A stretch of 33,754 nt of DNA from Gemmatimonadales bacterium (lineage in GTDB: Bacteria > Gemmatimonadota > Gemmatimonadetes > Longimicrobiales > Gaopeijiaceae): assembly GCA_007695195.1 (NCBI GenBank), contig REEG01000077.1, positions 1 to 33,754 on the forward strand, given 5' to 3'. The position numbers were made by a program, and so were the translations under genes. Shown in pieces: positions 1-7,914 of the stretch. The notes beneath the pieces are model-generated. The model saw only the letters and a program-made list of their open reading frames with translations. It was not told the origin of the DNA and made no database searches. Each line of letters begins with the position of its first letter. The stretch's first letter is position 1.

Positions 1-840
1 CGGGACTTCGGGTTTTCGGAGCGGATGATCGATACCTTCTTCCGCCCCTTCATGGGGGGCATCCTGCTGGATCGGGGTCTCTCGGCTCCGTCCCGCCTCT
101 TCCGCTTCTACTTCCGCATGATGGCGGACGGAGCTACATCGGTCCCGGCCCTGGGGATGGAGGAGATCCCCCGTCAATTGGCGGGGCGCTTGCCGGATGG
201 AACCATTCGCACGGACGCTCCGGTGGCACGGGTGGGGAAGGGGGAGGTTGAACTGGAATCGGGTGAGGTCCTCTCGGCCCGGGCCGTGGTGGTGGCCACC
301 GAGGGCCCTGTGGCGGCGCGTCTGCTCCGGGGGAAGCTGGCCAATCCCGGCTCCCGTGGCACCACCACCCTCTGGTTCGCCATCCCTGAGCCGTTGGATG
401 GGGATCCGGTCCTCATCCTGAACGGGGAGGGGAAGGGCCCGGTGAACCACATGGCGTTCATGGACCGGGTTTCGGAGAAGTATGCGCCGGAAGGGCGCGG
501 GTTGGCGGCGCTGAACGTGCTCGACGACGCCCTCCCGGAGGAGATCCGGATTCATCCGGGGACGGACCCCACGGCGGCGCTTCTCCCGGCGGTGGGGGCT
601 CAGATGAAGGAGTGGTTCGGGTCTTCGGCGCGGAAGTGGCAGCACCTCCGGACCTACCGCATTGATCACGCCCACCCGCTTCAGACGCCCCGGAGCTTCG
701 ACCCGCCGGTGAGGTCTTCACGCCTGGGGCGCGATCTCTGGGTAGCCGGAGATCACCGGGAGAACGCGTCCCTCAATGGGGCCATGGGGTCCGGGCGCAG
801 AGCCGCCCGCCAACTCGCGGAGGAGCTGGCGGGCGGCTGA
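1..840 (+). CDS. FAD-dependent oxidoreductase, phytoene desaturase-like (5'-truncated by window edge)
   Basis: The reading frame is open from the first base, so this is the C-terminal 279 residues of a longer protein; the N-terminal FAD-binding GxGxxG region lies outside the window. The visible part resembles the substrate-binding and C-terminal FAD-binding regions of amine-oxidase/phytoene-desaturase-family proteins. It has a segment close to the wording GMEEIPRQLAGRLP, a GEVLSARAVVVAT-type strand, and a C-terminal LWVAGDHRENASLNGAMGSG segment that matches the usual FAD-contacting end. The full protein would probably be about 420 residues, shorter than CrtI or CrtD. It converges on crtI with only 22 bp between stop codons, so a carotenoid-related oxidation is possible but not shown. 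A general FAD amine oxidase is the alternative. Confidence 0.75.
   Translation, partial: RDFGFSERMIDTFFRPFMGGILLDRGLSAPSRLFRFYFRMMADGATSVPALGMEEIPRQLAGRLPDGTIRTDAPVARVGKGEVELESGEVLSARAVVVATEGPVAARLLRGKLANPGSRGTTTLWFAIPEPLDGDPVLILNGEGKGPVNHMAFMDRVSEKYAPEGRGLAALNVLDDALPEEIRIHPGTDPTAALLPAVGAQMKEWFGSSARKWQHLRTYRIDHAHPLQTPRSFDPPVRSSRLGRDLWVAGDHRENASLNGAMGSGRRAARQLAEELAGG
802..837. terminator. Convergent hairpin at the end of the FAD oxidoreductase gene
   Basis: GCCGCCCGCCA (802-812) and TGGCGGGCGGC (827-837) are perfect 11-bp inverted repeats, and an inner CTC/GAG pairing extends them. The hairpin ends one base before the stop codon TGA (838-840) and lies about 25 bp from the crtI stop. It has no T-tract, so it may act as a bidirectional structural terminator or may only reflect coding constraint on the last codons. 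Confidence 0.4.
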
Positions 841-862
841 CCCGGCTCGGAAAGAAGGGGCC

Positions 863-2452
863 TCAGTCTCCCGTTACGAGCCGCTCCGCAGCGGCATGCC
901 TCGGGTCGCCGGACTCCAGCTCAACCCGCCCCTTCTCGTTCCAGTCCCACTGATCCGGCAGGCCCAGATCCTTGGCGATGACCCCATAGGTGGCCTCGGC
1001 CGAGAGGAACACGCCGGGGACGCCGGCGCCCGGGTGCGTCCCGGACCCCACCAGGTAGAGGCCGTCCACATCCTCGCTCCGATTGTGGGGCCGGAAGTAC
1101 GCCGTCTGGGTGAACTTGGGGACGATCCCGAAGGCGTTTCCGTCCAGGGAGTTCAAGTCGTCGCGGAAGTCTGTGGGGTCCATGAGGTGAAGGACCTCAA
1201 GATTCTCCCGGAGTCCGGGCATCCCCCAGTCTTCCAGGAAGTCGATGACCCGGTCGGCGAAGGGCTGGCGCATCTCGTCCCAGTCGATCCCCGACTTGAG
1301 ATTGGCCACCGGGACCAGGACGTACATGCTCTCGCACCCCTCCGGCGCCATGGACGCATCGGTCCGGGTGGGCACGTGGAGGTACATGGAGAAGTCGTCG
1401 GGAAGGATCTTCTTGTCGAAGATGTCCTTGAGCAGCTCCTTGTAGCGCTCCGTGAGGATCAGGGTGTGGTGCTCCAGCCCCGGGTACTTCCGCTTCACCC
1501 CCAGATAGAGGAGGAAGCAGGACATGGAGTGGTCCAGGCGGCTGATCTTCTTGTCCGTCCACTTCTTCCGGCTCCCGGCGTCGATGAGGTCCCGGTAGGT
1601 GTGACCGGGGTCGCCGTTGGAGATGACCAGGTCGGCCTCGAAGCGGCGCCCCCCTGCCTCCACATGGGTGACCCGCCCATTCTCGGTGCCGATGCGGGTG
1701 ACCTCGTGATCGGTGTGGATCTCGCCACCCAGCTCACCGATGAGCCGCCCCATGGCCTCTACCAGCGAGTACATCCCGCCCCGGGAGAACCAGACCCCGC
1801 CCCGACGCTCCAGATACGGGATCATGAGGTAGACCGAGGGGGTCTGGAAGGGGTTCCCGCCCACGAAGAGGGGGTGGAACGAGTAGAGGAAGCGGTTCCG
1901 GAAATCCTTGAAGTACCGGTTCACCAGACGGGTCACCGGCATGTAGGCCTCGGTCTTGATGAACTTGGGGATGAAGCCGATCATGGTCTTCAACTCCCCG
2001 AAGGACCGGGAGCCCAGGCGGTCCCCGATGATGGCGTCGTAGATGGGGAGCACCTTCTTCATGAAGTCGTCGTAGCGGTCCGCGTCCTCGGGGCTGAACT
2101 TCCGCATCTGCGCCTTCATCCGGTCTGGATCGCCCACATAGTCGATGTGGGTTCCGTCGTGGAAGTAGATCCGGTAGTACGGATCCAGGGGGACCAGCTC
2201 CACGTACTCCTCCAGCCGCCGACCCGCCGCCTGGAAGACCGAGTCGATGATATGGGGCGCCGTGATGAGGGATGGGCCCATGTCGAAGACGTATCCCCGG
2301 TCTTCGAGCTTGTAGGCACGACCGCCGATGGCTTCGCGCTTCTCGAGCACGGTCACCTGGAGGCCTGCGGCCTGCAGACGGGCCGCCAGGGCCAGACCGC
2401 CGAAACCGCTTCCGATGATGACGGCCCGTCGGGCCTGATCCTTAGTGGGCAT
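863..2452 (-). CDS. crtI: Phytoene desaturase CrtI
   Basis: Bacterial CrtI is an FAD enzyme that desaturates phytoene in several steps to neurosporene or lycopene, at the membrane. The 529-residue protein starts with a dinucleotide-binding motif, VIIGSGFGGLALAARL, at residues 11-26, then VTVLEKREAIGGRAY. It ends with the family C-terminal signature GLYLVGSGTHPGAGVPGV, which contacts FAD. I chose ATG at 2452 because the motif follows within ten residues, as is usual, and GGAG lies six bases upstream; the frame continues open upstream but that part is low-complexity. It is transcribed away from bchI. No crtB lies next to it in this window, unlike the common crtIB pair. The number of desaturations cannot be read from sequence, and CrtD is a less likely alternative. 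Confidence 0.92.
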   Translation of the reverse strand: MPTKDQARRAVIIGSGFGGLALAARLQAAGLQVTVLEKREAIGGRAYKLEDRGYVFDMGPSLITAPHIIDSVFQAAGRRLEEYVELVPLDPYYRIYFHDGTHIDYVGDPDRMKAQMRKFSPEDADRYDDFMKKVLPIYDAIIGDRLGSRSFGELKTMIGFIPKFIKTEAYMPVTRLVNRYFKDFRNRFLYSFHPLFVGGNPFQTPSVYLMIPYLERRGGVWFSRGGMYSLVEAMGRLIGELGGEIHTDHEVTRIGTENGRVTHVEAGGRRFEADLVISNGDPGHTYRDLIDAGSRKKWTDKKISRLDHSMSCFLLYLGVKRKYPGLEHHTLILTERYKELLKDIFDKKILPDDFSMYLHVPTRTDASMAPEGCESMYVLVPVANLKSGIDWDEMRQPFADRVIDFLEDWGMPGLRENLEVLHLMDPTDFRDDLNSLDGNAFGIVPKFTQTAYFRPHNRSEDVDGLYLVGSGTHPGAGVPGVFLSAEATYGVIAKDLGLPDQWDWNEKGRVELESGDPRHAAAERLVTGD

Positions 2453-2711
2453 GCTGGGCTCCGTGGGTGTGGGGTCGTCCACTGGGAGTAGGAGGGGTTG
2501 TCCGCTTAGGGAAGTTCGGGGCGAAGTGGCCCGTGCGGAAGAGCGCCGGAGAGTACGTTGGGGGGGCTGAAGAGTTCCAGTCCGCTGAGGCATGGTCTCC
2601 AAGCTCCCCTTCCCACGGTGCTTCCCGGGGCCGGAGCCGTTGCGGCGTAGCGCCGTTCTCTTGTACCCTTCGTGCGTCAATTCACCGCCGACTCCATATC
2701 AGAGGTGCCCG
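2453..2711. other. Divergent crtI/bchI intergenic region
   Basis: This 259-bp spacer must hold the promoters of crtI (minus) and bchI-bchD-crtF (plus). I found no TGT-N12-ACA (PpsR/CrtJ) site in it, and no ACA triplet at the right spacing from any TGT. I see no convincing -35/-10 pair. An AGAGG at 2701-2705 serves as the ribosome-binding site of bchI. Confidence 0.5.
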
Positions 2712-3731
2712 TTGGCAACGCCCTTTCCATTCTCGGCCATCGTGGGCCAGGACGAGATGAAGCTGGCCCTCCGCATCGCCGCCGTGGACCCCACCATCGG
2801 GGGGGTCCTGGTCTTCGGCGACCGGGGTACGGGGAAGTCCACCGCGGTCCGTGGCCTCCCGGCCCTTCTTCCTCCCATCCGGACCATTCGGGACTGCGCC
2901 TACAACTGCGACCCCGATGGTGCCGCCAGCCCCTGTCCCACCTGTGGAAAGAGGGATCCAGGGAAGGGGCGCACCCGCACCATGGAGGTTCCGGTGGTGG
3001 ACCTTCCCCTGGGAGCCACCGAGGATCGGGTGGTGGGTACATTGGACCTGGAGCGGGCGCTGGTGGACGGGGTTCGCTCGTTCGAGCCGGGACTCCTGGC
3101 CCGGGCCAATCGCGGCTTCCTCTACATCGATGAGGTGAATCTCCTGGAAGACCACCTGGTGGATCTTCTCCTGGATGTGGCCGCATCCGGCGAGAACGTG
3201 GTGGAGCGGGAAGGGATCTCCATCCGCCACCCCGCCCGCTTCGTACTGGTGGGGAGTGGGAACCCCGAGGAGGGCGATCTCCGGCCTCAGCTCCTGGACC
3301 GGTTCGGGCTCTCGGTGGAGGTGGTGACGCCCCGGGTGATCGAGGAGCGCATGGAGGTGCTGCGGCGCCGGGACGCCTACGACCGGGACCCCGAGGCCTT
3401 CCACCGGCGGTGGAGTGGGCAGGACGGTCGGCTCCGGAGCAATCTCCGCCGAGCCCGAAAGCTCCTTCCCGACGTGGTGGTGCCGGACGAGATCCTTCGC
3501 ATGGCCACCGAGCTCTGTCTGGCGCTGGAGGTGGACGGCCTTCGCGGTGAACTCACCCTCCTCCGGGGAGCCCGGGCATCCGCCGCCCTGGAAGAGGAGT
3601 CCATTGTGGAGCCCCGGCACCTGGCGGAGATCGCTCCGTCGGCTCTCCGGCACCGACTGCGGCGGGACCCCCTGGACGAGAGCGGATCCAGTGTTCGCGT
3701 GGAACGGGCCCTGACGGAACTCCTGGGCTGA
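2712..3731 (+). CDS. bchI: Magnesium chelatase ATPase subunit I (BchI)
   Basis: BchI is the AAA+ motor of Mg-chelatase. Together with BchD it drives Mg2+ insertion into protoporphyrin IX on BchH, the first committed step to bacteriochlorophyll. The 339-residue protein has Walker [10 protein letters not shown] (36-44), the cysteine set C62/C66/C75/C78 of the BchI insertion, the signature [15 protein letters not shown], and Walker B FLYIDEVN (136-143). Next come ENVVEREG and [20 protein letters not shown], with the sensor and arginine-finger region. No ATG fits. I chose TTG at 2712 because it puts [10 protein letters not shown] at residues 4-13 as in other BchI proteins, and AGAGG lies six bases upstream. 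The longer upstream frame looks non-coding. bchD starts three bases after its stop. Confidence 0.95.
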   Translation: MATPFPFSAIVGQDEMKLALRIAAVDPTIGGVLVFGDRGTGKSTAVRGLPALLPPIRTIRDCAYNCDPDGAASPCPTCGKRDPGKGRTRTMEVPVVDLPLGATEDRVVGTLDLERALVDGVRSFEPGLLARANRGFLYIDEVNLLEDHLVDLLLDVAASGENVVEREGISIRHPARFVLVGSGNPEEGDLRPQLLDRFGLSVEVVTPRVIEERMEVLRRRDAYDRDPEAFHRRWSGQDGRLRSNLRRARKLLPDVVVPDEILRMATELCLALEVDGLRGELTLLRGARASAALEEESIVEPRHLAEIAPSALRHRLRRDPLDESGSSVRVERALTELLG

Positions 3732-3734
3732 GCG

Positions 3735-5498
3735 TTGGAACTCCGAGACCTCCCGTCTCTGGCAGCGGCGCTCCTGGCTCTTGACGCCCGGGGCGTAGGG
3801 GGGATCTGCATCCGCGGACCCACCGGGCCGGCGGTGGACGGCTGGCTGGGCTTTCTCCGGGCCCTCCTCCCTGGGGGGACCCCGGTCCGGAAGCTTCCCT
3901 TGGGCGTCACGCCCGATCGGCTGCTGGGTGGCCCGGACCTGACGGCGACCCTGGCTCAGGGGCGCCGGGTCATTCGCGGTGGGGTCATCAGCGAGACCGA
4001 CGGTGGGCTCCTCCTGGCGCCTTCCATGGAGCGGATCACCGACGAGGTGGCCGCCGCACTCCTGGCTCCCCTGGATCACGGCGAGATCCACCTGGAACGG
4101 GAGGGGTGTTCTGCCACCCTTCCGGCCCGGATCGCCATCCTGGGTCTCGACGAGTCCCGGGATGAGGAGGAAGGCCCCCCGCGGGCGCTCCTGGAGCGCA
4201 CCGGGATCCATCTGGAGCTGAATCCCCGCTGGACTCCCCCCCCGGTGGCGCCGTGGATCGCCGCCGTGGACCGGGTTCGACGGGGCATGGACGATCCCCC
4301 TTCGGAGGAGTTGGTCCGTACCATGGCTGCGGCGGGGGTGGAGTTGGGGATCCCATCGCTGCGCCCCTCCCACTTCGCCCTTCGGGCCGCCGGACTCATC
4401 GGACGGTTGAAGGGCACGGTGGACGGGGACGCCCTGGGGCTCGCCGCGGCCCTCATCCTCCTCCCCCGGGCCACCCGACTCCCCGAGTCTCCTCCCGACG
4501 AGCTTCCTCCCGAGGAGGTCCCTCCCGAGGAGATGGACGAACCGCCCCCGCCGCCGCCACCGGACGAGCTGGACGAGCCGGAAGAGGAGCCGCCGGAGGA
4601 GGACTCGCGCCAGGATGAGCCCGAGGGAGAGGTGGAGGCCCTTCCGGATCAGGTGGTGGAGGCGGCCCGGGCCGTCCTGCCACCGGACTGGACGCCGCCG
4701 GCCTCCCGGGGCCGAACCATGAGAGGGCGGGGGACGGGGCGGTCCGGCGACGAGACCGAGGACCGGGCCCGAGGGCGACGAAAGGCGGTCCGACCCGGCG
4801 ACCCACGCCGCCGCCGGGTCGATCTGGGTGCCACTCTCCGAGCGGCGGCCCCCTGGCAGAAGGTTCGGGGCCGGGAGCCGGGCCAGTCGCTTCGCATCGA
4901 GGCCGGCGACATCCAGGTGCAGATCCGGGTCCGCCCCCTGGGTGGCCGGTCCATCTTCGTGGTGGACGCCTCGGGATCCCAGGCCATGCGCCGCCTGGGC
5001 GAGGTGAAGGGGGCCGTGGAGCTACTCCTGGCCGAGAGCTACCGGTCGCGGGAGGAGGTGGCCCTTGTGGTCTTCCGCGACCGCAATGCCCGGGTGCTGG
5101 TGCCCCCCACCCGGTCCCTCACCCGGGCGAAACGGCTGCTGCGGGGGCTGGCCGGCGGCGGCGGTACCCCCATGGCCCGGGGCATCGAGCGGGCGTTGGA
5201 GCTGGCCATGGCCGGACGGAGGGACGGCAAGGCTTGCCGAATCCTCCTCCTCTCGGATGGGCGGCCCAATGTGAATCGCCAGGGGTTGGGCGGCCGTCGC
5301 TCGGCCATGGACGACGCCCTGGCCCTGGCCCGGGAGGTACAGCGGCAACAGATCCCCTTCGTGGTCCTGGATACCTCTCCCCGGGGGATGGACTTCCTGC
5401 GTGAACTCGCCGGCGCAGCCGGCGGTCACGCCCACCACCTGCCCCGGGCCGACGCCAGGCGAATCCGGGACCGTGTCACCTCGGAGGGTTGGACATGA
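3735..5498 (+). CDS. bchD: Magnesium chelatase subunit D (BchD)
   Basis: BchD is the second AAA+ subunit of Mg-chelatase; it forms the double hexamer with BchI. The 587-residue protein has three parts. Residues 1-245 are an AAA+-like domain whose P-loop is degenerate (IRGPTGPAVDG at 26-36, no GKS/T), as is usual for BchD. Residues about 250-300 are a linker of almost only Pro, Glu and Asp. Residues about 404-587 are a von Willebrand A domain with the MIDAS motif DASGS (411-415) preceded by SIFVV. A basic, Arg-rich stretch (about 325-362) lies between linker and VWA domain. The start is TTG at 3735, three bases after the bchI stop, so translation is probably coupled. The stop overlaps the crtF start as ATGA. 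Confidence 0.93.
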   Translation: MELRDLPSLAAALLALDARGVGGICIRGPTGPAVDGWLGFLRALLPGGTPVRKLPLGVTPDRLLGGPDLTATLAQGRRVIRGGVISETDGGLLLAPSMERITDEVAAALLAPLDHGEIHLEREGCSATLPARIAILGLDESRDEEEGPPRALLERTGIHLELNPRWTPPPVAPWIAAVDRVRRGMDDPPSEELVRTMAAAGVELGIPSLRPSHFALRAAGLIGRLKGTVDGDALGLAAALILLPRATRLPESPPDELPPEEVPPEEMDEPPPPPPPDELDEPEEEPPEEDSRQDEPEGEVEALPDQVVEAARAVLPPDWTPPASRGRTMRGRGTGRSGDETEDRARGRRKAVRPGDPRRRRVDLGATLRAAAPWQKVRGREPGQSLRIEAGDIQVQIRVRPLGGRSIFVVDASGSQAMRRLGEVKGAVELLLAESYRSREEVALVVFRDRNARVLVPPTRSLTRAKRLLRGLAGGGGTPMARGIERALELAMAGRRDGKACRILLLSDGRPNVNRQGLGGRRSAMDDALALAREVQRQQIPFVVLDTSPRGMDFLRELAGAAGGHAHHLPRADARRIRDRVTSEGWT

Positions 5499-6781
5499 AG
5501 GAACCGCGGACCCCGGCGCCCACGGCGCCCCGCAGGAGTGACCCGGAGCCGGCCGGCGACGGCCCCGACGCCGCAGACGGTACCGGCGCCGCCACCCCCC
5601 GAGCCCCCCGATCGGGCGTGGCCCGGGATCGCCCTCCGAGACGAGGGGCCGAGGCCCCGGGCCGGGTCCGGGGGGTACTGGAGTTCTTCCGCCAGCGGTG
5701 GACGGCGCTCCTGTCGTCTCAGCGCTTCCAGCGCTGGTCCGCCGCCTTCCCCCTGACCCGCCCCATCGCCCTGTCCCGGTCGCGGCAGGTGTTCGACATC
5801 TGCGCCGGCTTCGTCTACTCCCAGACCCTCCTGGCCCTGATCCGCCTCGACCTCTTCGATCGGCTGGCCCGGGGGCCGGTGCGGGTGCCTGTCCTGGCGC
5901 AGGAGTTCGGCGTGCCGGAAGACCGTCTCCGTCGCTTCCTGGGGGCGGCGGTGACCATCCGGCTCCTTCGGTGGGCCGGCTCCGACGGTGTGGGCCTGGG
6001 GCCGCTGGGGGCTCCCCTGGTGGGAAACGAGTCGGTGGCCCGCATGGTGGAGCACAACGTGCTGCTCTATCGGGATCTGGAAGATCCGCTGGCCCTCCTC
6101 CACGGTGAGACCGAGGAGGGCGAAGGCCTCAAGGGCTACTGGCCCTACGCAGGCCGGAGTGACCGGGAGGGGCTCGATCCCGACGATGTGGCTCCCTACT
6201 CGGAACTCATGGCCGGGTCCCAGCCCATGGTGGCGCAGGAGGTCCTGGACGGATACGACTTCGACGACCACGAGCACGTCCTGGATGTGGGTGGGGGGAA
6301 GGGCGCCTTCCTCCGGGCGGTGGGGCGACGTCACGCCGACCTCCGCCTCACCCTCTTCGATCTGCCGCCGGTGGTGGAGGTGGCCCGGCGCAATCTGGAC
6401 GAATTTCCCGGTCCGGACCGTCTCTCACTGGTGGGCGGTGACTTCCTTCGTGATGACATTCCCACGGGCGCAGATCTCATCACCCTGGTCCGCATTCTCC
6501 ACGACCACGAGGACGAGGACGTGGTGAAGCTCCTGCGGCGGATCCGGGCGGTGATCCCTCCCGACGGTACGTTGCTGGTGGCCGAGCCCATGGCCGGCAT
6601 CCGGGGCGCCGAGACGGTGGGGACGGCCTATTTCGCCCTCTATCTCATGGCCATGGGGCAGGGGCGACCGCGGACCCCGCGCGAGCTCACCGGGCTCCTG
6701 AAAGAGGCCGGATTCACCCGGATCCGCCATCCGCGACCCAGGTCTCCCGTCCTCACGTCCCTCCTCATCGCTCGTCCCTGA
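5495..6781 (+). CDS. crtF: Carotenoid O-methyltransferase CrtF-like
   Basis: This is a SAM-dependent methyltransferase of the CrtF/BchU/hydroxyneurosporene family; CrtF methylates the tertiary hydroxyl of 1-hydroxy carotenoids. The 428-residue protein has an N-terminal dimerisation/winged-helix part (VFDICAGFVYSQTLLALIRL, a segment also typical of CrtF) and the SAM motif VLDVGGGKG at about 262-270, followed by LTLFDLPPVVEVARRN. ATG at 5495 overlaps the bchD stop (ATGA), and GGAGGG lies six bases upstream, which settles the start. The first 55-60 residues are a Pro/Ala/Arg-rich, probably disordered extension. Its place just before bchCXYZ matches the crtF-bchCXYZ-puf order of Proteobacteria. 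BchU (C-20 methylation) is an unlikely alternative. If the organism makes non-methoxylated carotenoids, the substrate could differ. Confidence 0.85.
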   Translation: MKEPRTPAPTAPRRSDPEPAGDGPDAADGTGAATPRAPRSGVARDRPPRRGAEAPGRVRGVLEFFRQRWTALLSSQRFQRWSAAFPLTRPIALSRSRQVFDICAGFVYSQTLLALIRLDLFDRLARGPVRVPVLAQEFGVPEDRLRRFLGAAVTIRLLRWAGSDGVGLGPLGAPLVGNESVARMVEHNVLLYRDLEDPLALLHGETEEGEGLKGYWPYAGRSDREGLDPDDVAPYSELMAGSQPMVAQEVLDGYDFDDHEHVLDVGGGKGAFLRAVGRRHADLRLTLFDLPPVVEVARRNLDEFPGPDRLSLVGGDFLRDDIPTGADLITLVRILHDHEDEDVVKLLRRIRAVIPPDGTLLVAEPMAGIRGAETVGTAYFALYLMAMGQGRPRTPRELTGLLKEAGFTRIRHPRPRSPVLTSLLIARP

Positions 6782-6810
6782 GCCCTCTTCCCGAAACCAT
6801 AGGTCCTTTG

Positions 6811-6843
6811 GCCCCGGTCGGTTACACAACCGATCGGGGCTTT
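6811..6843 (+). terminator. Rho-independent-like terminator after crtF
   Basis: The stem GCCCCGGTCGGTT (6811-6823) pairs with AACCGATCGGGGC (6828-6840) over 13 bp with a single G-T wobble and an ACAC tetraloop, followed by a short TTT. It lies 29 bp after crtF and separates the bchI-bchD-crtF unit from the bchC promoter. Confidence 0.75.
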
Positions 6844-6863
6844 GTCGTACCCGGGTCACCGGT

Positions 6864-6881
6864 TGTATGGTAGGCTGGACA
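6864..6881. promoter_or_regulatory. PpsR/CrtJ-type operator, box 1
   Basis: A perfect TGT-N12-ACA palindrome, the binding consensus of the redox/light repressor PpsR (CrtJ). It lies 95 bp upstream of the bchC start. A degenerate copy ending in ACC rather than ACA (6843-6860) lies just upstream. The regulator gene itself is not in this window. Confidence 0.75.
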
Positions 6882-6889
6882 ACCCCGGT

Positions 6890-6907
6890 TGTAATTTTTA
6901 CTTGACA
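6890..6907. promoter_or_regulatory. PpsR/CrtJ-type operator, box 2
   Basis: A second perfect TGT-N12-ACA palindrome, separated from box 1 by exactly 8 bp. This tandem spacing is the one described for the bchC promoter of Rhodobacter, where a PpsR dimer pair binds cooperatively. Its 3' half contains the TTGACA -35 hexamer, so repressor binding would block RNA polymerase. Confidence 0.78.
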
Positions 6908-6930
6908 CCAGGGCCCGACGGGCCAAATAT
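6902..6930 (+). promoter_or_regulatory. Sigma-70-like promoter of bchCXYZ
   Basis: A perfect -35 hexamer TTGACA (6902-6907) is followed after 17 bp by AAATAT (6925-6930), an A/T-rich island in otherwise GC-rich DNA; the -10 is weak and could be read one to three bases further on. It overlaps PpsR box 2. Confidence 0.6.
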
Positions 6931-6975
6931 AGAGGCGAGCGAAGGACACGAAGATCACCGCAAGACAGGAGGCCC

Positions 6976-7914
6976 GTGGACACCTTGGCCGTAGTCCTGG
7001 AAGAGCCGAGACGGCTCGCCCTGCGACGCCTGGACCTGGCAAACCCCGCACCGGACGAGGTTCTGGTGGAGGTGAGCTGGACCGGGGTGAGCACCGGGAC
7101 GGAGCGGCTTCTGTGGACCGGCGCCATGCCTCCCTTCCCAGGGATGGGCTACCCGCTGGTTCCAGGCTACGAGGCCATGGGTCAGGTGCGGTGGGCAGGA
7201 GAGAGTTCCGGTCGCCAGGTGGGCGACTGGGTCTTCGTGCCGGGCTCGAAGGGGTTCAAGGAGGCCCACGGGCTCTTCGGAGCCGCCGCCCGCACCCTGG
7301 TGGTGCCCGGGGCGAGAACCATCGCCCTGGACGAAGGGAGCGGAGAGGACGGCTGCCTCCTGGCCCTGGCGGGGACGGCGTGGCACGCCGTAGTGGCCGG
7401 AACCGAGGGGGACGCCCCCCTGGTGGTGGGTCACGGAGCGCTGGGTCGGCTCCTTGCCCGGATCCTGCGGTCCCGGGGCGCAGACCCCGTAGTGTGGGAG
7501 ATCGATCCCGAGCGGCGGGACGGAGCCCGGGATTACCCGGTGCTGGATCCCGCCGACGATCCGGAGCGGCTCTACGACCGGATCTACGATGTGAGTGGCG
7601 CCCAGGGGATCCTGGACATCGTCATTCCCCGGCTCACACCGGGCGGAGAGGTGGTCCTGGCGGGCTTCTACTCCGAGAGCGTCCACTTCCGCTTTCCCCC
7701 GGCCTTCATGAAGGAAGCGAGGATCCGGGTGGCGGCGGAGTGGAAACCCGAGGATCTGCGGGCGGTGGCCCGTGCGGTCTCCCGCGGGGAGCTGGCCCTG
7801 GACGGGCTCGTGACCCACAGGGAAGACGCCGGCAGGGCCCCGGAAGCGTATCGCACCGCCTTCGAAGATCCGCGTTGCGTCAAGATGATCCTGGACTGGA
7901 GGAATGTGGCATGA
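6976..7914 (+). CDS. bchC: 3-hydroxyethyl bacteriochlorophyllide a dehydrogenase (BchC)
   Basis: BchC oxidises the C3 hydroxyethyl group of the bacteriochlorin to acetyl, using NAD, late in bacteriochlorophyll a synthesis. The 312-residue protein has the medium-chain dehydrogenase layout without zinc sites: an N-terminal GroES-like domain (VSWTGVSTGTERLLWTG, then LVPGYEAMG) and a Rossmann motif VVGHGALG at about 150-157. FYSE and the C-terminal region also match BchC. The start is GTG at 6976, with AGGAGG at 6967-6972 only three bases upstream, a short spacing. It is the first gene of bchCXYZ; the stop overlaps bchX as ATGA. Two PpsR boxes and a promoter lie upstream. Confidence 0.93.
   Translation: MDTLAVVLEEPRRLALRRLDLANPAPDEVLVEVSWTGVSTGTERLLWTGAMPPFPGMGYPLVPGYEAMGQVRWAGESSGRQVGDWVFVPGSKGFKEAHGLFGAAARTLVVPGARTIALDEGSGEDGCLLALAGTAWHAVVAGTEGDAPLVVGHGALGRLLARILRSRGADPVVWEIDPERRDGARDYPVLDPADDPERLYDRIYDVSGAQGILDIVIPRLTPGGEVVLAGFYSESVHFRFPPAFMKEARIRVAAEWKPEDLRAVARAVSRGELALDGLVTHREDAGRAPEAYRTAFEDPRCVKMILDWRNVA

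Noticed and set aside
776-2491. 571-codon open frame on the plus strand opposite crtI
   Set aside because: Shadow frame of a GC-rich gene; no family likeness, and it lies fully antisense to a clear CrtI.
2453-2711. Search for PpsR/CrtJ sites between crtI and bchI
   Set aside because: TGT triplets occur but none is followed by ACA after 12 bases.
2682-4373. 563-codon minus-strand frame over bchI and bchD
   Set aside because: Antisense shadow; His/Pro/Gly/Arg-rich translation without motifs. Similar shadows lie opposite bchX/bchY (7668-8966, 8813-10354), the hydrolase-OsmC gene (21239-22504) and pruA (26282-27622).
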